DNA of 64,000 nt from Vaginisenegalia massiliensis (lineage in GTDB: Bacteria; Bacillota; Bacilli; Lactobacillales; Aerococcaceae): positions 1-64,000 of the forward strand of contig NZ_UWPC01000003.1 in NCBI RefSeq assembly GCF_900604935.1. Reading direction: 5' to 3'. Shown here piece after piece: positions 28,717 through 43,237 of this stretch. Both the position numbers and the translations under genes were made by a program. The stretch's first letter is position 1. Each line of letters begins with the position of its first letter. A model generated the notes under the pieces. The model had not been told where the DNA came from. It saw nothing but the letters and a program-made list of their open reading frames with translations, and ran no database searches.

Positions 28717-29640
28717 ATGCCAAAATTCTCGAACAAGCACTCACTTATTTACCTAATAACAGGCTTGACCATAATGCTAGGCGTTAGCTTGATTTTTTAT
28801 TTAACCAACCTATCATATGCCAAAAACCAACAATCAAGCCATTTAGATCACAAAATTCATACTGTCCAAGAAACAACCACCTTCTTGGCGGATGCTAATG
28901 AAAGTTCTAAAACTAAGGAAGACGCTACCTATCAAGACCCTTATAAACCGACTGATTCAAAATTAAATCAATTAGGTCAATCAATCATCCAACATCACTA
29001 TAAAGATGATTTACTCAAAAATAAAACCCAAATTGAAGCAGAAATTAAACAGGCCAAAAAACAACCTAATGACGTCGCATATTTATATTTTCCTAACCGT
29101 CCAGCTCAATTGCCAGCGCTTCGCGACATCAAACCTCAACTCGATATCCCCTTGATCTTACAAAAAGATCCACGTTGGCGCGACATCGAATATGGTTCTG
29201 ATGGCACCAAACAATTAGGTGAAAATGGCTGTGCTATTGTCTCTTTGGCCATGGCTCACAGCTATCTCTCACAAAAAGATATCACCCCTAAAGACATTTT
29301 AAAATGGTCTGGCAGCCGATACTACCTAACCGGGCAAGGAACATCTTGGAATATTTTTTATGATTTCGCTCAAAAATTTAACTATAATTTTTTCAATTAT
29401 GGGAATGACTTCCAAACTGCCATGCAAGCTATTAAACCAGATACCGTCATTATTGCTTCTGTGTCTCCCGGAACTTTTACTGAAGTCGGTCATATCCTTG
29501 TCGTTCGAGGCTATAAAGATGGTAAAGTTTTGGTGAATGACCCCAATGATGACCCATCAAAAATGTTTTCAATCCAAGCGCTTGATGAACAGGTTTTAAT
29601 CGATAGTGGTGTGAACTACTGGGCTATTTCCAAAAAATAG
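28717..29640 (+). CDS. Membrane-anchored C39-like peptidase
   Basis: The 307-residue protein has an N-terminal membrane anchor (residues 10-32), a low-complexity stretch (35-120) and a papain-like C39-family domain at about 140-307. Candidate catalytic residues are the Cys in ENGCAIVSLAMA near 174, the His in GHILVVRGY near 255, and the Asp/Asn in VLVNDPNDD near 270. The domain should lie outside the cell. No bacteriocin ABC exporter is fused or nearby, so it is the free C39_2 type; substrate unknown. AAAGGAG precedes ATG. The CDF gene follows after 12 bases. Confidence 0.8.
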   Translation: MPKFSNKHSLIYLITGLTIMLGVSLIFYLTNLSYAKNQQSSHLDHKIHTVQETTTFLADANESSKTKEDATYQDPYKPTDSKLNQLGQSIIQHHYKDDLLKNKTQIEAEIKQAKKQPNDVAYLYFPNRPAQLPALRDIKPQLDIPLILQKDPRWRDIEYGSDGTKQLGENGCAIVSLAMAHSYLSQKDITPKDILKWSGSRYYLTGQGTSWNIFYDFAQKFNYNFFNYGNDFQTAMQAIKPDTVIIASVSPGTFTEVGHILVVRGYKDGKVLVNDPNDDPSKMFSIQALDEQVLIDSGVNYWAISKK

Positions 29641-29652
29641 GGAGGAACAATT

Positions 29653-30546
29653 TTGTTAAATCATTCTACAAATAACAATGGTTCTAAACGCTCTGCCTCG
29701 AAAGGGGCAAGTGTCGGAATCATTGTTTATTTATTTCTAGCCAGCTTCAAGTTGATTGCCTCATATTATTTTCATTCTGCGGCTCTAAAAGCCGATGGTT
29801 TAAATAATTTAAGTGATATCATTTCATCCTTAACTTTATTTATCGGCTTGCTCATCGCCAAAAGGCCCGCTGATCATGATCATCATTTCGGTCATTCTAA
29901 ATATGAACCTTTAGCCAGTTTCGTTACTTCATTAATTATGTTTACCATTGGTTTTGAAGTCCTAAAGGAGGGCATTCATCGCTTTATTACCCACCAATTT
30001 CTTCAACCTAATTTGCAATCCGTTTGGGTTGCCCTTATTTCCATTCTTATCTTATTTATCGCCTATCGTTATATGGATCAACTAGCCAAAGAAACGGGCA
30101 GCTTAGGCTTAAAAGCCTCAGCCAAGGACTTGTTTAGCGACATGCTTACGACAGTCGGAACAAGCATTGCCATTCTCGGATCTTCCCTCGGTTTTCCTCA
30201 AATCGACACCTTCATGTCGCTTATTGTGGCCTGTTTAATTATCAAAACAGCTTACGATATTTTTAGCGAAAGCACCTTTACACTTTCCGACGGTTTCGAT
30301 GAAGAAGCTTTAAGAGCCTATAAAGATTTAATCTTAAAACATCCCCGTGTCGAAGCTATTCCAAGTATTCGTGGCCGCCTCTGTGGCTCATATATTTATG
30401 TCGATATCACCGTTGAAATCGATCGTCATCTTTCAGTTGTAGAATCTCATCATATTACTCAAGAAATTGAGCAGATTTTATGCTATCATTACGGAGTACG
30501 TGATGTTGATGTCCACGTGGAACCATATTATGAATCTAACGAATAA
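29653..30546 (+). CDS. Cation diffusion facilitator family transporter
   Basis: This 297-residue CDF protein exports divalent metals (Zn, Mn, Fe, Co or Cd) by proton antiport. Six membrane helices lie in residues 20-210; metal-site motifs are KADGLNNLSD in helix 2 and KASAKDLFSD in helix 5. A His-rich loop (DHDHHFGHSKYEP) follows helix 2. The C-terminal cytoplasmic dimerisation domain (residues 215-297) ends in DVDVHVEP. The start is TTG 29653 with GGAGG 7 bases before; it probably shares a transcript with the C39-like gene and purA. Metal specificity cannot be told. Confidence 0.92.
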   Translation: MLNHSTNNNGSKRSASKGASVGIIVYLFLASFKLIASYYFHSAALKADGLNNLSDIISSLTLFIGLLIAKRPADHDHHFGHSKYEPLASFVTSLIMFTIGFEVLKEGIHRFITHQFLQPNLQSVWVALISILILFIAYRYMDQLAKETGSLGLKASAKDLFSDMLTTVGTSIAILGSSLGFPQIDTFMSLIVACLIIKTAYDIFSESTFTLSDGFDEEALRAYKDLILKHPRVEAIPSIRGRLCGSYIYVDITVEIDRHLSVVESHHITQEIEQILCYHYGVRDVDVHVEPYYESNE

Positions 30547-31851
<1,305 letters not shown>

Positions 31852-31866
31852 TTTATATAACAAGTA

Positions 31867-31914
31867 AGAACCGCAACCAGAAAGTGAATTCACTAACTGA
31901 TTGCGGTTCTTTTT
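31867..31914. terminator. Bidirectional terminator between purA and dnaB
   Basis: AGAACCGCAA and TTGCGGTTCT form a perfect 10-bp stem with flanking A and T runs; inner bases CCAG/CTGA extend it imperfectly. It serves the convergent purA and dnaB genes. Confidence 0.85.
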
Positions 31915-31927
31915 CATGCTTAATATT

Positions 31928-33304
31928 CTAAAAATTTGGTGCTTCTGGAAGATAAGAAAGACTAGAAAATTTATTGTATTCTTTTTTAAAGAGTAGTTTA
32001 ACTGTATCACGAGCTCCAGACCGGTTTTTAGCTAAAATAACTTCTACCGTATTATCCGGTAAATCATCTTGATGGCCACTATCTTCATCCCCATCTTGTT
32101 GATGATAGTCTTCTCGATAGAGGAAAGCAACAATATCAGCATCTTGTTCAATTGATCCTGATTCCCGAATATCACTCAATATAGGGCGCTTATTCTGTCT
32201 TTGTTCAAGTCCCCGTGATAATTGAGATAAAGCAATAACTGGCAACTGCAATTCTTTAGCTAATTTCTTCAATTGACGTGAAATTTCAGATACTTCTTGT
32301 TGACGATTTTCACGTCCAGTTCCTTCAATCAATTGCAAATAATCAATAACGACCAAACCAAGTTCTGGTATTTCTTGTTTTAAGCGGCGACATTTAGCCC
32401 GAATTTCAGATACTTTAATCCCTGCTGAATCATCAATAAAAATTTGGGCATCTTTTAAGGTGTCGGTAGCAACTGTAAAACTAGCCCATTCTTCATCAGT
32501 TAACTGGCCAGTCTTCATGTTAGAGGCATTAATATTACCTTCAGCGCACAACATCCGATAAACTAAGTCCACAGCTCCCATCTCAAGCGAGAAGATTACT
32601 ACAGGTACTTTAGCCTTGGTAGCTACGTTTTGAGCGATGTTTAAGGCAAAAGCGGTTTTACCTACCGATGGACGAGCTGCAATAATAATCAATTGATCAG
32701 GCTGAAAACCACTAGTCATTCGATCTAAATCAATATATCCCGTTGGTAACCCGACAATTTCCCGATGCTCTTCCGATAATTTAACCACACGCTCGAAGGC
32801 TTCCGCCACCAGATATTTCATTTCTTTTGGCTTATTCTTTTGACTATTTTCGCCAATAGATAATATTAATTTTTCACTGCGATCAATAATATTATCTACT
32901 TCATCGCCTTCTTCATAGGCATCATTAGAAATCGTTTGGGTTGCGGCGATTAAACGTCGTAAGGTCGACTTATCTTTAACAATATGGGCATATTCTTCCA
33001 CATTAGCTGAGGAAGGTGTATAGGTGGAAACCTCAACTAAATAATCATGGCCGCCCACATTTTCTAATTCATCATAAGCATCTAATTGATTGACTAAAGT
33101 GACAACATCAATAATTCCTGTTTTATCAAAAATTTTGTTCATGGCAGCAAAAATCAGTTGGTGAGACCGTTTATAAAAATCGTCCTCTTCAATGATAGCT
33201 TGAACAGCTCCCATTTTTATTGGATCAATGATTAATGAACCTAAGACTGACATTTCTGCTTCAATACTATATGGTAATGTTTTTTCAAATACTGTCTGTT
33301 CCAC
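31928..33304 (-). CDS. dnaB: Replicative DNA helicase DnaB (DnaC of Bacillus)
   Basis: This hexameric helicase unwinds DNA at the fork. I start it at GTG 33304, which yields MEQTVFEKTLPYSIEAEMSV (458 residues) and has AAGGTG 5 bases upstream; an ATG six codons earlier is possible. The N-terminal primase-interacting domain spans residues 8-110 and the RecA-like core 170-440, with Walker A ARPSVGKTAFALN near 195 and Walker B LVVIDYLQLI near 305. The gene closes the rpsF-ssb-rpsR-gdpP-rplI-dnaB run, with a terminator between rplI and dnaB. Confidence 0.97.
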   Translation of the reverse strand: MEQTVFEKTLPYSIEAEMSVLGSLIIDPIKMGAVQAIIEEDDFYKRSHQLIFAAMNKIFDKTGIIDVVTLVNQLDAYDELENVGGHDYLVEVSTYTPSSANVEEYAHIVKDKSTLRRLIAATQTISNDAYEEGDEVDNIIDRSEKLILSIGENSQKNKPKEMKYLVAEAFERVVKLSEEHREIVGLPTGYIDLDRMTSGFQPDQLIIIAARPSVGKTAFALNIAQNVATKAKVPVVIFSLEMGAVDLVYRMLCAEGNINASNMKTGQLTDEEWASFTVATDTLKDAQIFIDDSAGIKVSEIRAKCRRLKQEIPELGLVVIDYLQLIEGTGRENRQQEVSEISRQLKKLAKELQLPVIALSQLSRGLEQRQNKRPILSDIRESGSIEQDADIVAFLYREDYHQQDGDEDSGHQDDLPDNTVEVILAKNRSGARDTVKLLFKKEYNKFSSLSYLPEAPNF

Positions 33305-33363
33305 GTATTCACCTTCTCTCATTCTCACTGATTAAGTGTACTAAAATTTACCCTATATTTCAA

Positions 33364-33416
33364 TAAAAAAAGAGCTCTCTCAGTTCGCTAATTACGAATA
33401 AAAAGGGCTCTTTTTT
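33364..33416 (-). terminator. Terminator between rplI and dnaB
   Basis: AAAAAAGAGCTC and GGGCTCTTTTTT arms pair around a loop of about 28 bases. It has T tracts on both strands. It may set dnaB expression apart from the ribosomal genes upstream. Confidence 0.65.
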
Positions 33417-33427
33417 GCGATTAAACT

Positions 33428-33880
33428 TTATTTTTCAATCACATGAACACGAATGTTAGCTGTAACTTCATGGTGTAATTTGACTTCAACATTATGATAT
33501 CCTAACGAAGATAAATTATGTGTCATTTGAATTTTTCGTTTATCAATCGCAATTGAATATTGTTTTTCAAGCTCTTGAGCAACTTGTTTAGATGGAATTG
33601 TTCCAAATAGACGACCATCATCACCGGATTTAGCTTCAATCTCAACAACTGTTTTTTCGTCTTCAATGATTGTTTTTAATTTTTTCGCTTCTGCTAATTC
33701 TTCAGCTGCAATCCGTTTTTTGGCTTCATTTTCTGCATTTAATTGACTCATAGCTGAATTATCCGCTAACTTGGCCAAATTATTTTTAATTAGATAATTA
33801 CGACCATAGCCATCAGAAACTTCAATCACTTGGCCTTTTTTTCCTTGTTTTTTAACATCTTGTAATAAGATAACTTTCAT
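33428..33880 (-). CDS. rplI: 50S ribosomal protein L9
   Basis: The 150-residue L9 has its N-terminal rRNA-binding domain ([31 protein letters not shown]), a long connecting helix (residues 45-80) and a C-terminal domain with the [20 protein letters not shown] signature. Its ATG overlaps the gdpP stop by four bases (ATGA), so translation is coupled. Confidence 0.98.
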   Translation of the reverse strand: MKVILLQDVKKQGKKGQVIEVSDGYGRNYLIKNNLAKLADNSAMSQLNAENEAKKRIAAEELAEAKKLKTIIEDEKTVVEIEAKSGDDGRLFGTIPSKQVAQELEKQYSIAIDKRKIQMTHNLSSLGYHNVEVKLHHEVTANIRVHVIEK

Positions 33881-35880
33881 TTTGATTCCTCCAACATATT
33901 GATTATTTCTTCCTTCAATTGCTGTGCAACTTTTTGAGTGCTTGTCTGTTTAATTTGGGTAGCTGCATTAGATAAATGACCGCCTCCGTTTAATTTTTCC
34001 ATAATCGTTTGAACATTAATATCTCCCAAACTCCGCGCACTTACAGCAACTGTATCTTTATCTCGTCGATATACAACAAAGGATGCTTCTATATCTTTTA
34101 ATTTTAATAGTTCATCAGCTGATTGAGCCGCCATAACCGTCGAATATATCTCCTGATCATCAGCTTCCACGATAGCAATTCCCGTAAACGGAAAACTTAC
34201 CTGATCAATTAACCGATTACGTTGCTTAATACTGGCAATATCTTCTTTTAAAAATCGTTGGATTTGCACCATGTCCGCACCTTTGGATTTGAGGTAAGAA
34301 GCTGCATCGAAGGTTCGTGAACTCGTCCGTTGAGCAAAATTATTTGTATCTACGATTATTCCAGCAAGTAATGCAGTCGCATCAAATTTTGAAAGAGTTT
34401 TTCTATTGTTTCGCATATAAATAAAGAACTCGGTGATTAATTCTGAAGTTGATGAAGCCGATGGTTCAATAAAAGTAAGGACAGAATGTTCTGGAAAATC
34501 TTCACTCCTGCGATGATGGTCAATAATCACAACGTCATGATGACAAACCAAATCTTTTGCTTCGCTTAATAGTGGACGATGGTGGTCGACCATAATAATT
34601 AAGGATTGATCAGTTACCTTTTCAGTAACTGCTTCAGGTGTAATAAATATCTGTGCCCAATCTTTTTGAATAGAGGCATCTGATAGTAGATGCTGTACAT
34701 TATGATTTAAGGTATCTTGATTTAAGATAATTCTAACTGATTTTTTATAACTTGAAATTAAGCGAAACAGACCAAGTGCCGAAGCAATGGAATCTAAGTC
34801 AGGCCGTTTATGCCCTACAATATATACTTGATCTGCTTGCTGAATGGAGTGTAATAATGCTTGAAAAACTAATTTTGAACGAACGATACTACGTTTATCA
34901 CTTTGATGATTTTGTCCACCATAAAAACGTGCTTTTCCTTCAAGAGAACGAATAACGGTTTGATTTCCACCACGACCAAAGGCTAGCTCCAGATTCTTTT
35001 GGGCCTGATTCGCTATTTGATTAAAATCATATGTCTCTGCTTGCGAATAACTGATGGCTAAGCTAATAGAAGTAGGGACGTGTTTGATAAACTCTTTTTG
35101 CCTAATTTCCTCTAGATGTTTGAACTTTTCATGTTCCATTTTTTCTAGCATGGCTAAATTTGCAATCATAATGTATTGATCATCATCTAAACGTTTTAGA
35201 TAGAAGTTGTCGCGATTAGACCATTTAGTGAAATCTTTTAATAATTCGGTTTTGAACTGAGCTTCTTCTTGATCTGTCATTGTTTGAACTAATTCATCAT
35301 AGTCATCTAAATAGATATAACCTAAGACTAAACGATCGTGTTTACGTTGCTCATTTAAACGATATTCTATATCAATGTCTAAAAAGTAGAAAGATTGGTC
35401 TTCTGCTTTATGCATAACTTTATAATATTTATTTTGAAAAGAACAAATATGCCATTGATGATCATCTTTAATTGATTTTAAAACATTCAATTCTTCAACA
35501 ATTTCACTTAGTTCTTGTCCTAACACCGTTTTGTTGCCAACCATTTTCTGAAAACCTGGATTTGCCCATTTAACTCGATAATTGTTATCATATATTAAAA
35601 TTGCCAAGGGTGATTGAAACAGGGCATCATTTTGAATCATTTTAGTTTTCTTTGACAATTCATTTGCTAAGATATTCGTTTCTTTCAAGAAATTTTTATA
35701 GTTGAATACACCAAATATCAACAGTAATAATAGAAAAAATAAAAGTAGCCAGCCAATCTGTACTTTAAAGATAAAGGCTACAACCATAATACTTAGATAG
35801 ATTATCAAAAGAGTATAAATTTGCCAACTCATAGCTAGTGAATGAAAAACATCAAAAAACTCTTTCCATTTACTCTTCAA
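33877..35880 (-). CDS. gdpP: Cyclic-di-AMP phosphodiesterase GdpP
   Basis: GdpP degrades c-di-AMP, which controls potassium and osmolyte balance and cell-wall stress. The 667-residue order is standard: two membrane helices (residues 18-62), a PAS-like domain (75-150), a degenerate GGDEF domain (170-300) without the GGDEF signature, and a DHH/DHHA1 phosphoesterase (345-660). DHH motifs are [22 protein letters not shown] and [10 protein letters not shown]; the DHHA1 motif is GGGHLSNAA. The start is TTG with GAGGTGA 9 bases upstream. A parS site lies in its upstream region. Confidence 0.96.
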   Translation of the reverse strand: MKSKWKEFFDVFHSLAMSWQIYTLLIIYLSIMVVAFIFKVQIGWLLLFFLLLLLIFGVFNYKNFLKETNILANELSKKTKMIQNDALFQSPLAILIYDNNYRVKWANPGFQKMVGNKTVLGQELSEIVEELNVLKSIKDDHQWHICSFQNKYYKVMHKAEDQSFYFLDIDIEYRLNEQRKHDRLVLGYIYLDDYDELVQTMTDQEEAQFKTELLKDFTKWSNRDNFYLKRLDDDQYIMIANLAMLEKMEHEKFKHLEEIRQKEFIKHVPTSISLAISYSQAETYDFNQIANQAQKNLELAFGRGGNQTVIRSLEGKARFYGGQNHQSDKRSIVRSKLVFQALLHSIQQADQVYIVGHKRPDLDSIASALGLFRLISSYKKSVRIILNQDTLNHNVQHLLSDASIQKDWAQIFITPEAVTEKVTDQSLIIMVDHHRPLLSEAKDLVCHHDVVIIDHHRRSEDFPEHSVLTFIEPSASSTSELITEFFIYMRNNRKTLSKFDATALLAGIIVDTNNFAQRTSSRTFDAASYLKSKGADMVQIQRFLKEDIASIKQRNRLIDQVSFPFTGIAIVEADDQEIYSTVMAAQSADELLKLKDIEASFVVYRRDKDTVAVSARSLGDINVQTIMEKLNGGGHLSNAATQIKQTSTQKVAQQLKEEIINMLEESK

Positions 35881-35950
35881 AAAAATATCACCTCACTACC
35901 ACTATAATAGCCTATTTTACCACATTTTTCATACTTTCGCCATGTCATAA

Positions 35951-35966
35951 TGTTTCACGTGAAACA
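35951..35966. promoter_or_regulatory. parS centromere site 1
   Basis: TGTTTCACGTGAAACA is a perfect palindrome and matches the Bacillus parS consensus. It lies between the rpsR terminator and the gdpP start, about 8.5 kb from dnaA. It should nucleate ParB (encoded at 61.4 kb). Confidence 0.95.
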
Positions 35967-35973
35967 CCATTAC

Positions 35974-36005
35974 AAAAAAAAAAAAAGAGTGCCGAAGCAC
36001 TCTTT
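35974..36005 (-). terminator. Terminator after rpsR
   Basis: Minus strand AGAGTGC, loop TTCG, GCACTCT-type hairpin with a UUCG tetraloop and a T12 run. It is the strongest terminator in the window. Confidence 0.93.
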
Positions 36006-36016
36006 CTATTAATTTA

Positions 36017-36253
36017 TTAATCTTGTACTGTGAATGGTAGTAAGCCCATAACACGTGCACGTTTGATAGCTACAGCTAATTTACGTTGGTGTTTAGCGCT
36101 TGTTCCCGTTACACGGCGTGGTAAAATTTTTCCTTTTTCAGAAATAAATTTCTTTAATAAATCAACATCTTTGTAATCAATATATTCAATATGATTTGCA
36201 GAGAAGAAACATACTTTTTTTCTTCTTCTTCCGCCACGACGTTGTCCAGCCAT
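36017..36253 (-). CDS. rpsR: 30S ribosomal protein S18
   Basis: S18 binds with S6 to the 30S platform. The 78-residue protein starts [20 protein letters not shown] and includes the core [27 protein letters not shown] single Cys (residue 15) is retained. It follows ssb by 22 bases in the rpsF-ssb-rpsR operon. Confidence 0.98.
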   Translation of the reverse strand: MAGQRRGGRRRKKVCFFSANHIEYIDYKDVDLLKKFISEKGKILPRRVTGTSAKHQRKLAVAIKRARVMGLLPFTVQD

Positions 36254-36275
36254 TAGAATTCCTCCTTATTTAATC

Positions 36276-36782
36276 TTAAAACGGTAGGTCATCTTCAGAA
36301 ATATCAATTGGCCGTCCATCTTCAATAAATGGAGAGGAGACTGACTGATTATTATTGAAAGATGAGAAATTTGAATTATTGTTATTTGCTTGATAATTAG
36401 ATGCTTGGTTTTGGTAGCCTTGATTAGCAGGACGTTGATCACCAACTGGACGTTGCTCAGTAACAGAACGTGGTTCAAGTAAATCAAAGTTATTTACGAC
36501 TACTTCTGTAACATAAACTTTTTGACCTTGTTGGTTATCATAAGATCGAGTTTGAATTCGACCTTCAATACCTACTAACGATCCTTTGCGAGTAAAATTA
36601 GCAAAGTTTTCAGCAGCTTTACGCCAAATCACACAATTGATAAAATCTGCTTCGCGTTCACCTTGTTGATTAGTAAAATTACGATTCACAGCGATTGAAA
36701 ATGTACCAACAGCGGTACCTGATGAAGTAAATTTCAAATCAACTTCTCGAGTTAAGCGTCCGACCAGTTGAACTGTATTCAT
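36276..36782 (-). CDS. ssb: Single-stranded DNA-binding protein
   Basis: SSB coats single-stranded DNA and recruits replication and repair partners. It has 168 residues: an OB fold (1-108; [35 protein letters not shown]), a Gln/Asn-rich linker (110-150), and the acidic protein-interaction tip DISEDDLPF. This is the essential SsbA type, flanked by rpsF and rpsR. The ATG has AGGAGG upstream, and a parS site lies 18 bases before the start. Confidence 0.98.
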   Translation of the reverse strand: MNTVQLVGRLTREVDLKFTSSGTAVGTFSIAVNRNFTNQQGEREADFINCVIWRKAAENFANFTRKGSLVGIEGRIQTRSYDNQQGQKVYVTEVVVNNFDLLEPRSVTEQRPVGDQRPANQGYQNQASNYQANNNNSNFSSFNNNQSVSSPFIEDGRPIDISEDDLPF

Positions 36783-36799
36783 AATTTTCCTCCTAAAAG

Positions 36800-36815
36800 T
36801 GTTTCACGTGAAACA
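36800..36815. promoter_or_regulatory. parS centromere site 2
   Basis: A second exact TGTTTCACGTGAAACA, placed in the 35-base gap between the rpsF stop codon and the ssb ribosome-binding site. It lies inside the transcribed operon, 834 bases from site 1. Confidence 0.95.
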
Positions 36816-36817
36816 AA

Positions 36818-37114
36818 TTAATCTTCAAGCTTGATAATCATATGACGTAAAATGTCACGACTGATTTTAGCTAAACGATCAAATTCATTGATCCCTTTTG
36901 CATCTGTAGCAGTAACGTTTACTAAGTGGTAGATACCTTCTTTGTAATCGTTAATTTCGTATGCAAAGCGTTTTTTAGCCCAGTCTTTAGATTCAACAAT
37001 CTCCGTACCGTTATCTGTTAAGATACTATCGAAACGTTCTACTAATTCTTTCTTAGCATCATCGTTCATATCAGGACGAATAATATAAAGGATTTCATAT
37101 TTAGTTGATTCCAT
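36818..37114 (-). CDS. rpsF: 30S ribosomal protein S6
   Basis: The 98-residue S6 has the ferredoxin-like fold sequence [20 protein letters not shown] and the core [23 protein letters not shown]. It is the first gene of rpsF-ssb-rpsR. GGAGGTG precedes ATG. The roughly 80-base leader contains small hairpins (TTGCTTATATAAGCAA and TTGCTCATTTTGAGCCAA on the minus strand) that might serve S6:S18 control, but I cannot see the known motif clearly. Confidence 0.98.
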   Translation of the reverse strand: MESTKYEILYIIRPDMNDDAKKELVERFDSILTDNGTEIVESKDWAKKRFAYEINDYKEGIYHLVNVTATDAKGINEFDRLAKISRDILRHMIIKLED

Positions 37115-37196
37115 CTGGTTGCACCTCCTTTTGGTCTATTGGCTCAAAATGAGCAAGGAGAGGATTGCTTATATAAGCAAATTCTCACATTTTAAG

Positions 37197-37225
37197 ATTA
37201 TACTACTTCTTAATGATTAAAACAA
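37197..37225 (-). promoter_or_regulatory. Likely promoter of rpsF-ssb-rpsR
   Basis: Minus strand: -35 TTGTTT (37225-37220), a 17-base spacer, -10 TATAAT (37202-37197). An AT-rich inverted repeat (AATGATT/AATCATT) overlaps the -35. Confidence 0.6.
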
Positions 37226-37242
37226 TCATTTTTTAAAAGAAT

Positions 37243-39756
37243 TTATTCTTCATCACTATCATCATCTTCGCTAGCTAAACTTTGATCAATTTCTGTAGCT
37301 TCAACTTCGATAGCTCCTTCAGATTTTAAGATTTTAGTGATGGAACTTACTTTGGCTGTATCATCCAGTTTAATCATTCGAACACCCAAAGTTGCCCGCG
37401 AAGTCATCGAAATACTTGCAATACTAAAGCGGATAACAACCCCTTGATCCGTCATAATCATCAGATCTTCATTACCATCAGTAGCAACAATTCCAGCTAG
37501 TTTACCGCTCTTTTCACTGATGTTAGACGTTTTAACCCCTTTACCACCCCGATTTTTCACTGCATATTCTTTCGCAGGGGTTCGTTTACCGTAACCTTTT
37601 TCGGTCACAACTAGGACTTCGCTGTCTTCATTTAAAACAGCGGCCCCGACTACATAATCCTCAGACCGTAGTTTAATACCTCGAACTCCTGTCGCCGTGC
37701 GTCCCATCAAACGAACATCATTTTCACTAAAGGTCATAGCATATCCTTCATGAGTTCCGATAATAATCGTTTGTTGACCATTCGTAATCAACACATTAAC
37801 TAATTGATCGTCCTCTTTCATGTTAATAGCAATTAGGCCGTTATTACGAATATTACCATAAGCTTTGGCTTCAGTCCGTTTAACAGTACCTTGATGGGTT
37901 ACAAAAAATAGATTTTGTACAGATTCAGTCTGATTAATTGGAACTATTTCTTTAACAAATTCATTCTTTTCAATATTCAGTAAATTAACAACTGGAATTC
38001 CTTTAGCAGTTCGACCATATTCAGGAATTTCATATGCTTTCAATTGATATACTTTACCACGATTTGTAAAGAAGAGTAATTGATCATGGGTTGAACACGA
38101 TACTAGACTTTGGATATCGTCATCATCAGCCATACCCATACCTTTAACTCCACGACCTCCACGATTTTGCACCTGAAACTCATCTTCGGTCATGCGTTTG
38201 ATATAACCATTAGCCGTTAAAGCAATAAGAACATCTTCTTCTTCAATCAGATCTTCATCATCCAAGCTTAAGAGTTCACCAATTCTCAATTCTGTCCGAC
38301 GAGGATCATTATAGCGTTGTTTGATGTCTAATAATTCATCTTCAATAATTTCTAACAAACGAGCTTCACTTGCTAAAATTTCATTTAAACGTCGGATCAA
38401 TTCCATTAAATTATTATATTCAGCATCAATTTTTTCTCTTTCTAAACCGGTCAACCGAACTAAGCGCATATCCAAAATCGCTTGAGCTTGAATCGGTGTA
38501 AAGGCAAATTGTTCCATTAATTCTTGTTTTGCTACTTCCGAATCACGAGATCCCCGAATGATTGCAATAATTTGATCAATGACATCAAGCGCTTTTCGTA
38601 ATCCTTCTAAAATATGGGCCCGATCTTCTGCTTTTTTCTTTTCAAAAAGGGTACGACGACGAACAACTTCTTCTTGATGCTCAAGATATTTAGTTAATAT
38701 GTCTTTCAAAGAAAGAATTTTAGGTACTCCTTGGTCGATGGCTAACATATTAAAACCAAAAGAAGTTTGAAGTGGGGTATATTTATACAAATTGTTCAAT
38801 ACAACAGAGGCTGATTGATCGCGACGCACTTCTACGACAATCCGCATTCCTTCACGGCCAGATTCATCCGCTACATAAGTAATACCTTCAATCTTTTTCT
38901 CACGTGCTAATTCCGCAATTCGTTCGACCACTCGAGCTTTGTTAACAGCATAAGGTAATTCAGTTACGATAATCCGTTCTTTATCATGGGCCATTTGTTC
39001 AATTTCAACTCGGCTACGCACAATAATTTTGCCCTTACCTGTTTGATAGGCTTTACGGATACCGGATTTACCCATCACGATACCACCCGTTGGAAAATCA
39101 GGCCCAGGTAGAACTTCCATTAATTCACTCACTGTAACTTCCCGATTTTTTATCAGTAAAACGAGAGCATCAATAACTTCACCTAAGTTATGTGGCGGAA
39201 TGTTAGTTGCCATCCCAACAGCAATACCTGAAGCTCCATTTACCAATAGGTTAGGGAAGCGAGCTGGTAAAACAACCGGTTCTTTCTCTTCTTGCGAGTA
39301 ATTATCTTGGAAATCAATCGTATCCTTATTGATATCTTTCAGCATTTCCGTTGCAATACGACTCATACGAGCTTCCGTATAACGCATAGCCGCAGCACCA
39401 TCACCATCCACTGAACCAAAGTTACCATGTCCATCGACTAACATTTGCCGATAAGAGAACGGTTGAGCCATTCTGACCATAGCTTCATAGATAGCTGAGT
39501 CTCCATGAGGGTGATATTTACCCATGACATCCCCAACAATCCGGGCTGATTTCTTATGTGGTTTATCCGGGGTAACCCCTAATTCATTCATTCCAAATAA
39601 AATTCGGCGATGAACCGGTTTAAGGCCATCTCGAACATCTGGAAGAGCACGAGCCACGATAACACTCATGGCATAATCTAAAAATGAGGTCCGCATTTCA
39701 TCAGGTAAATTGATTGTCTCAAATTCGCGCGGACTTTCACCGAATATTTCAGTCAT
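37243..39756 (-). CDS. gyrA: DNA gyrase subunit A
   Basis: GyrA breaks and rejoins DNA during negative supercoiling. The 837-residue protein has the catalytic Tyr in [11 protein letters not shown] near residue 123. The quinolone-resistance region reads [17 protein letters not shown] near 80-96, with the sensitive-type Ser-Ala-Ile-Tyr-Glu arrangement. The C-terminal beta-pinwheel begins near 500 and includes the GyrA box [11 protein letters not shown]. It follows gyrB by 26 bases. The acidic tail (EDDDSDEE) is usual. Confidence 0.98.
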   Translation of the reverse strand: MTEIFGESPREFETINLPDEMRTSFLDYAMSVIVARALPDVRDGLKPVHRRILFGMNELGVTPDKPHKKSARIVGDVMGKYHPHGDSAIYEAMVRMAQPFSYRQMLVDGHGNFGSVDGDGAAAMRYTEARMSRIATEMLKDINKDTIDFQDNYSQEEKEPVVLPARFPNLLVNGASGIAVGMATNIPPHNLGEVIDALVLLIKNREVTVSELMEVLPGPDFPTGGIVMGKSGIRKAYQTGKGKIIVRSRVEIEQMAHDKERIIVTELPYAVNKARVVERIAELAREKKIEGITYVADESGREGMRIVVEVRRDQSASVVLNNLYKYTPLQTSFGFNMLAIDQGVPKILSLKDILTKYLEHQEEVVRRRTLFEKKKAEDRAHILEGLRKALDVIDQIIAIIRGSRDSEVAKQELMEQFAFTPIQAQAILDMRLVRLTGLEREKIDAEYNNLMELIRRLNEILASEARLLEIIEDELLDIKQRYNDPRRTELRIGELLSLDDEDLIEEEDVLIALTANGYIKRMTEDEFQVQNRGGRGVKGMGMADDDDIQSLVSCSTHDQLLFFTNRGKVYQLKAYEIPEYGRTAKGIPVVNLLNIEKNEFVKEIVPINQTESVQNLFFVTHQGTVKRTEAKAYGNIRNNGLIAINMKEDDQLVNVLITNGQQTIIIGTHEGYAMTFSENDVRLMGRTATGVRGIKLRSEDYVVGAAVLNEDSEVLVVTEKGYGKRTPAKEYAVKNRGGKGVKTSNISEKSGKLAGIVATDGNEDLMIMTDQGVVIRFSIASISMTSRATLGVRMIKLDDTAKVSSITKILKSEGAIEVEATEIDQSLASEDDDSDEE

Positions 39757-39782
39757 GATTTATCTTTCCTTTCTTCCAGTTG

Positions 39783-42824
<3,042 letters not shown>

Positions 42825-42828
<4 letters not shown>

Positions 42829-43067
42829 GAATCCATCGTTTGAACAGTTGAATGGATGGTCAGCTCCAAATCTTCATCAACTAGATGAATGCAATCACCG
42901 TGACTTAATTTTTTGCCACGACGATTTTCTGGTTCATCGTTAACATAGATGGTATGCTCAGCTAAATACCATTTAGCCATTCCACCACTGCCAATAATAC
43001 TTTCATGTTTAAGTAATTGACCTAGAGTAATAAAGCTATCGTTAATTTCAACTAATTTCTTTGTCAT
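42825..43067 (-). CDS. yaaA: S4-domain protein YaaA
   Basis: This 80-residue protein has an S4-like RNA-binding fold (ITLGQLLKHESIIGSGGMAKWYL, then VNDEPENRRGKKLSHGD). Its position between dnaN and recF is conserved in Firmicutes. Its role is poorly known; a function in ribosome assembly has been suggested. The stop overlaps the recF start. Confidence 0.92.
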
Positions 43068-43193
43068 ATCATCACCTATATCCCTTAATTTACATTTTAA
43101 ATTATACCCTTTTAATAGCTAAACTACAAATTTTTCTCAAAAATTATAGGCTCTATGCTTTTTAACTATAAAATTAGTTAAACGCCTTAAAAT

Positions 43194-43224
43194 AAAAAAA
43201 CAGGCTAAAATAGCCTGTTTTTTT
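43194..43224 (-). terminator. Terminator after dnaN
   Basis: AAACAGGCTA, loop AAA, TAGCCTGTTT with T7 on one side and A7 on the other. It separates dnaA-dnaN from yaaA. On the minus strand it directly follows dnaN. Confidence 0.88.
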
Positions 43225-43237
43225 AAAATTATAAATT

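Noticed and set aside
28717-30546. Bacteriocin processing and export system (C39 peptidase plus transporter)
   Set aside because: The neighbour is a CDF metal transporter, not an ABC exporter, and no double-glycine precursor peptide is seen nearby.
37115-37196. S6:S18 leader RNA before rpsF
   Set aside because: Two short hairpins exist, but I cannot see the conserved binding elements; not enough for a feature.
37205-37240. AT-rich inverted repeat after gyrA as a terminator
   Set aside because: The T run lies on the plus strand, not on the strand of gyrA, and the repeat overlaps the -35 of the rpsF promoter.
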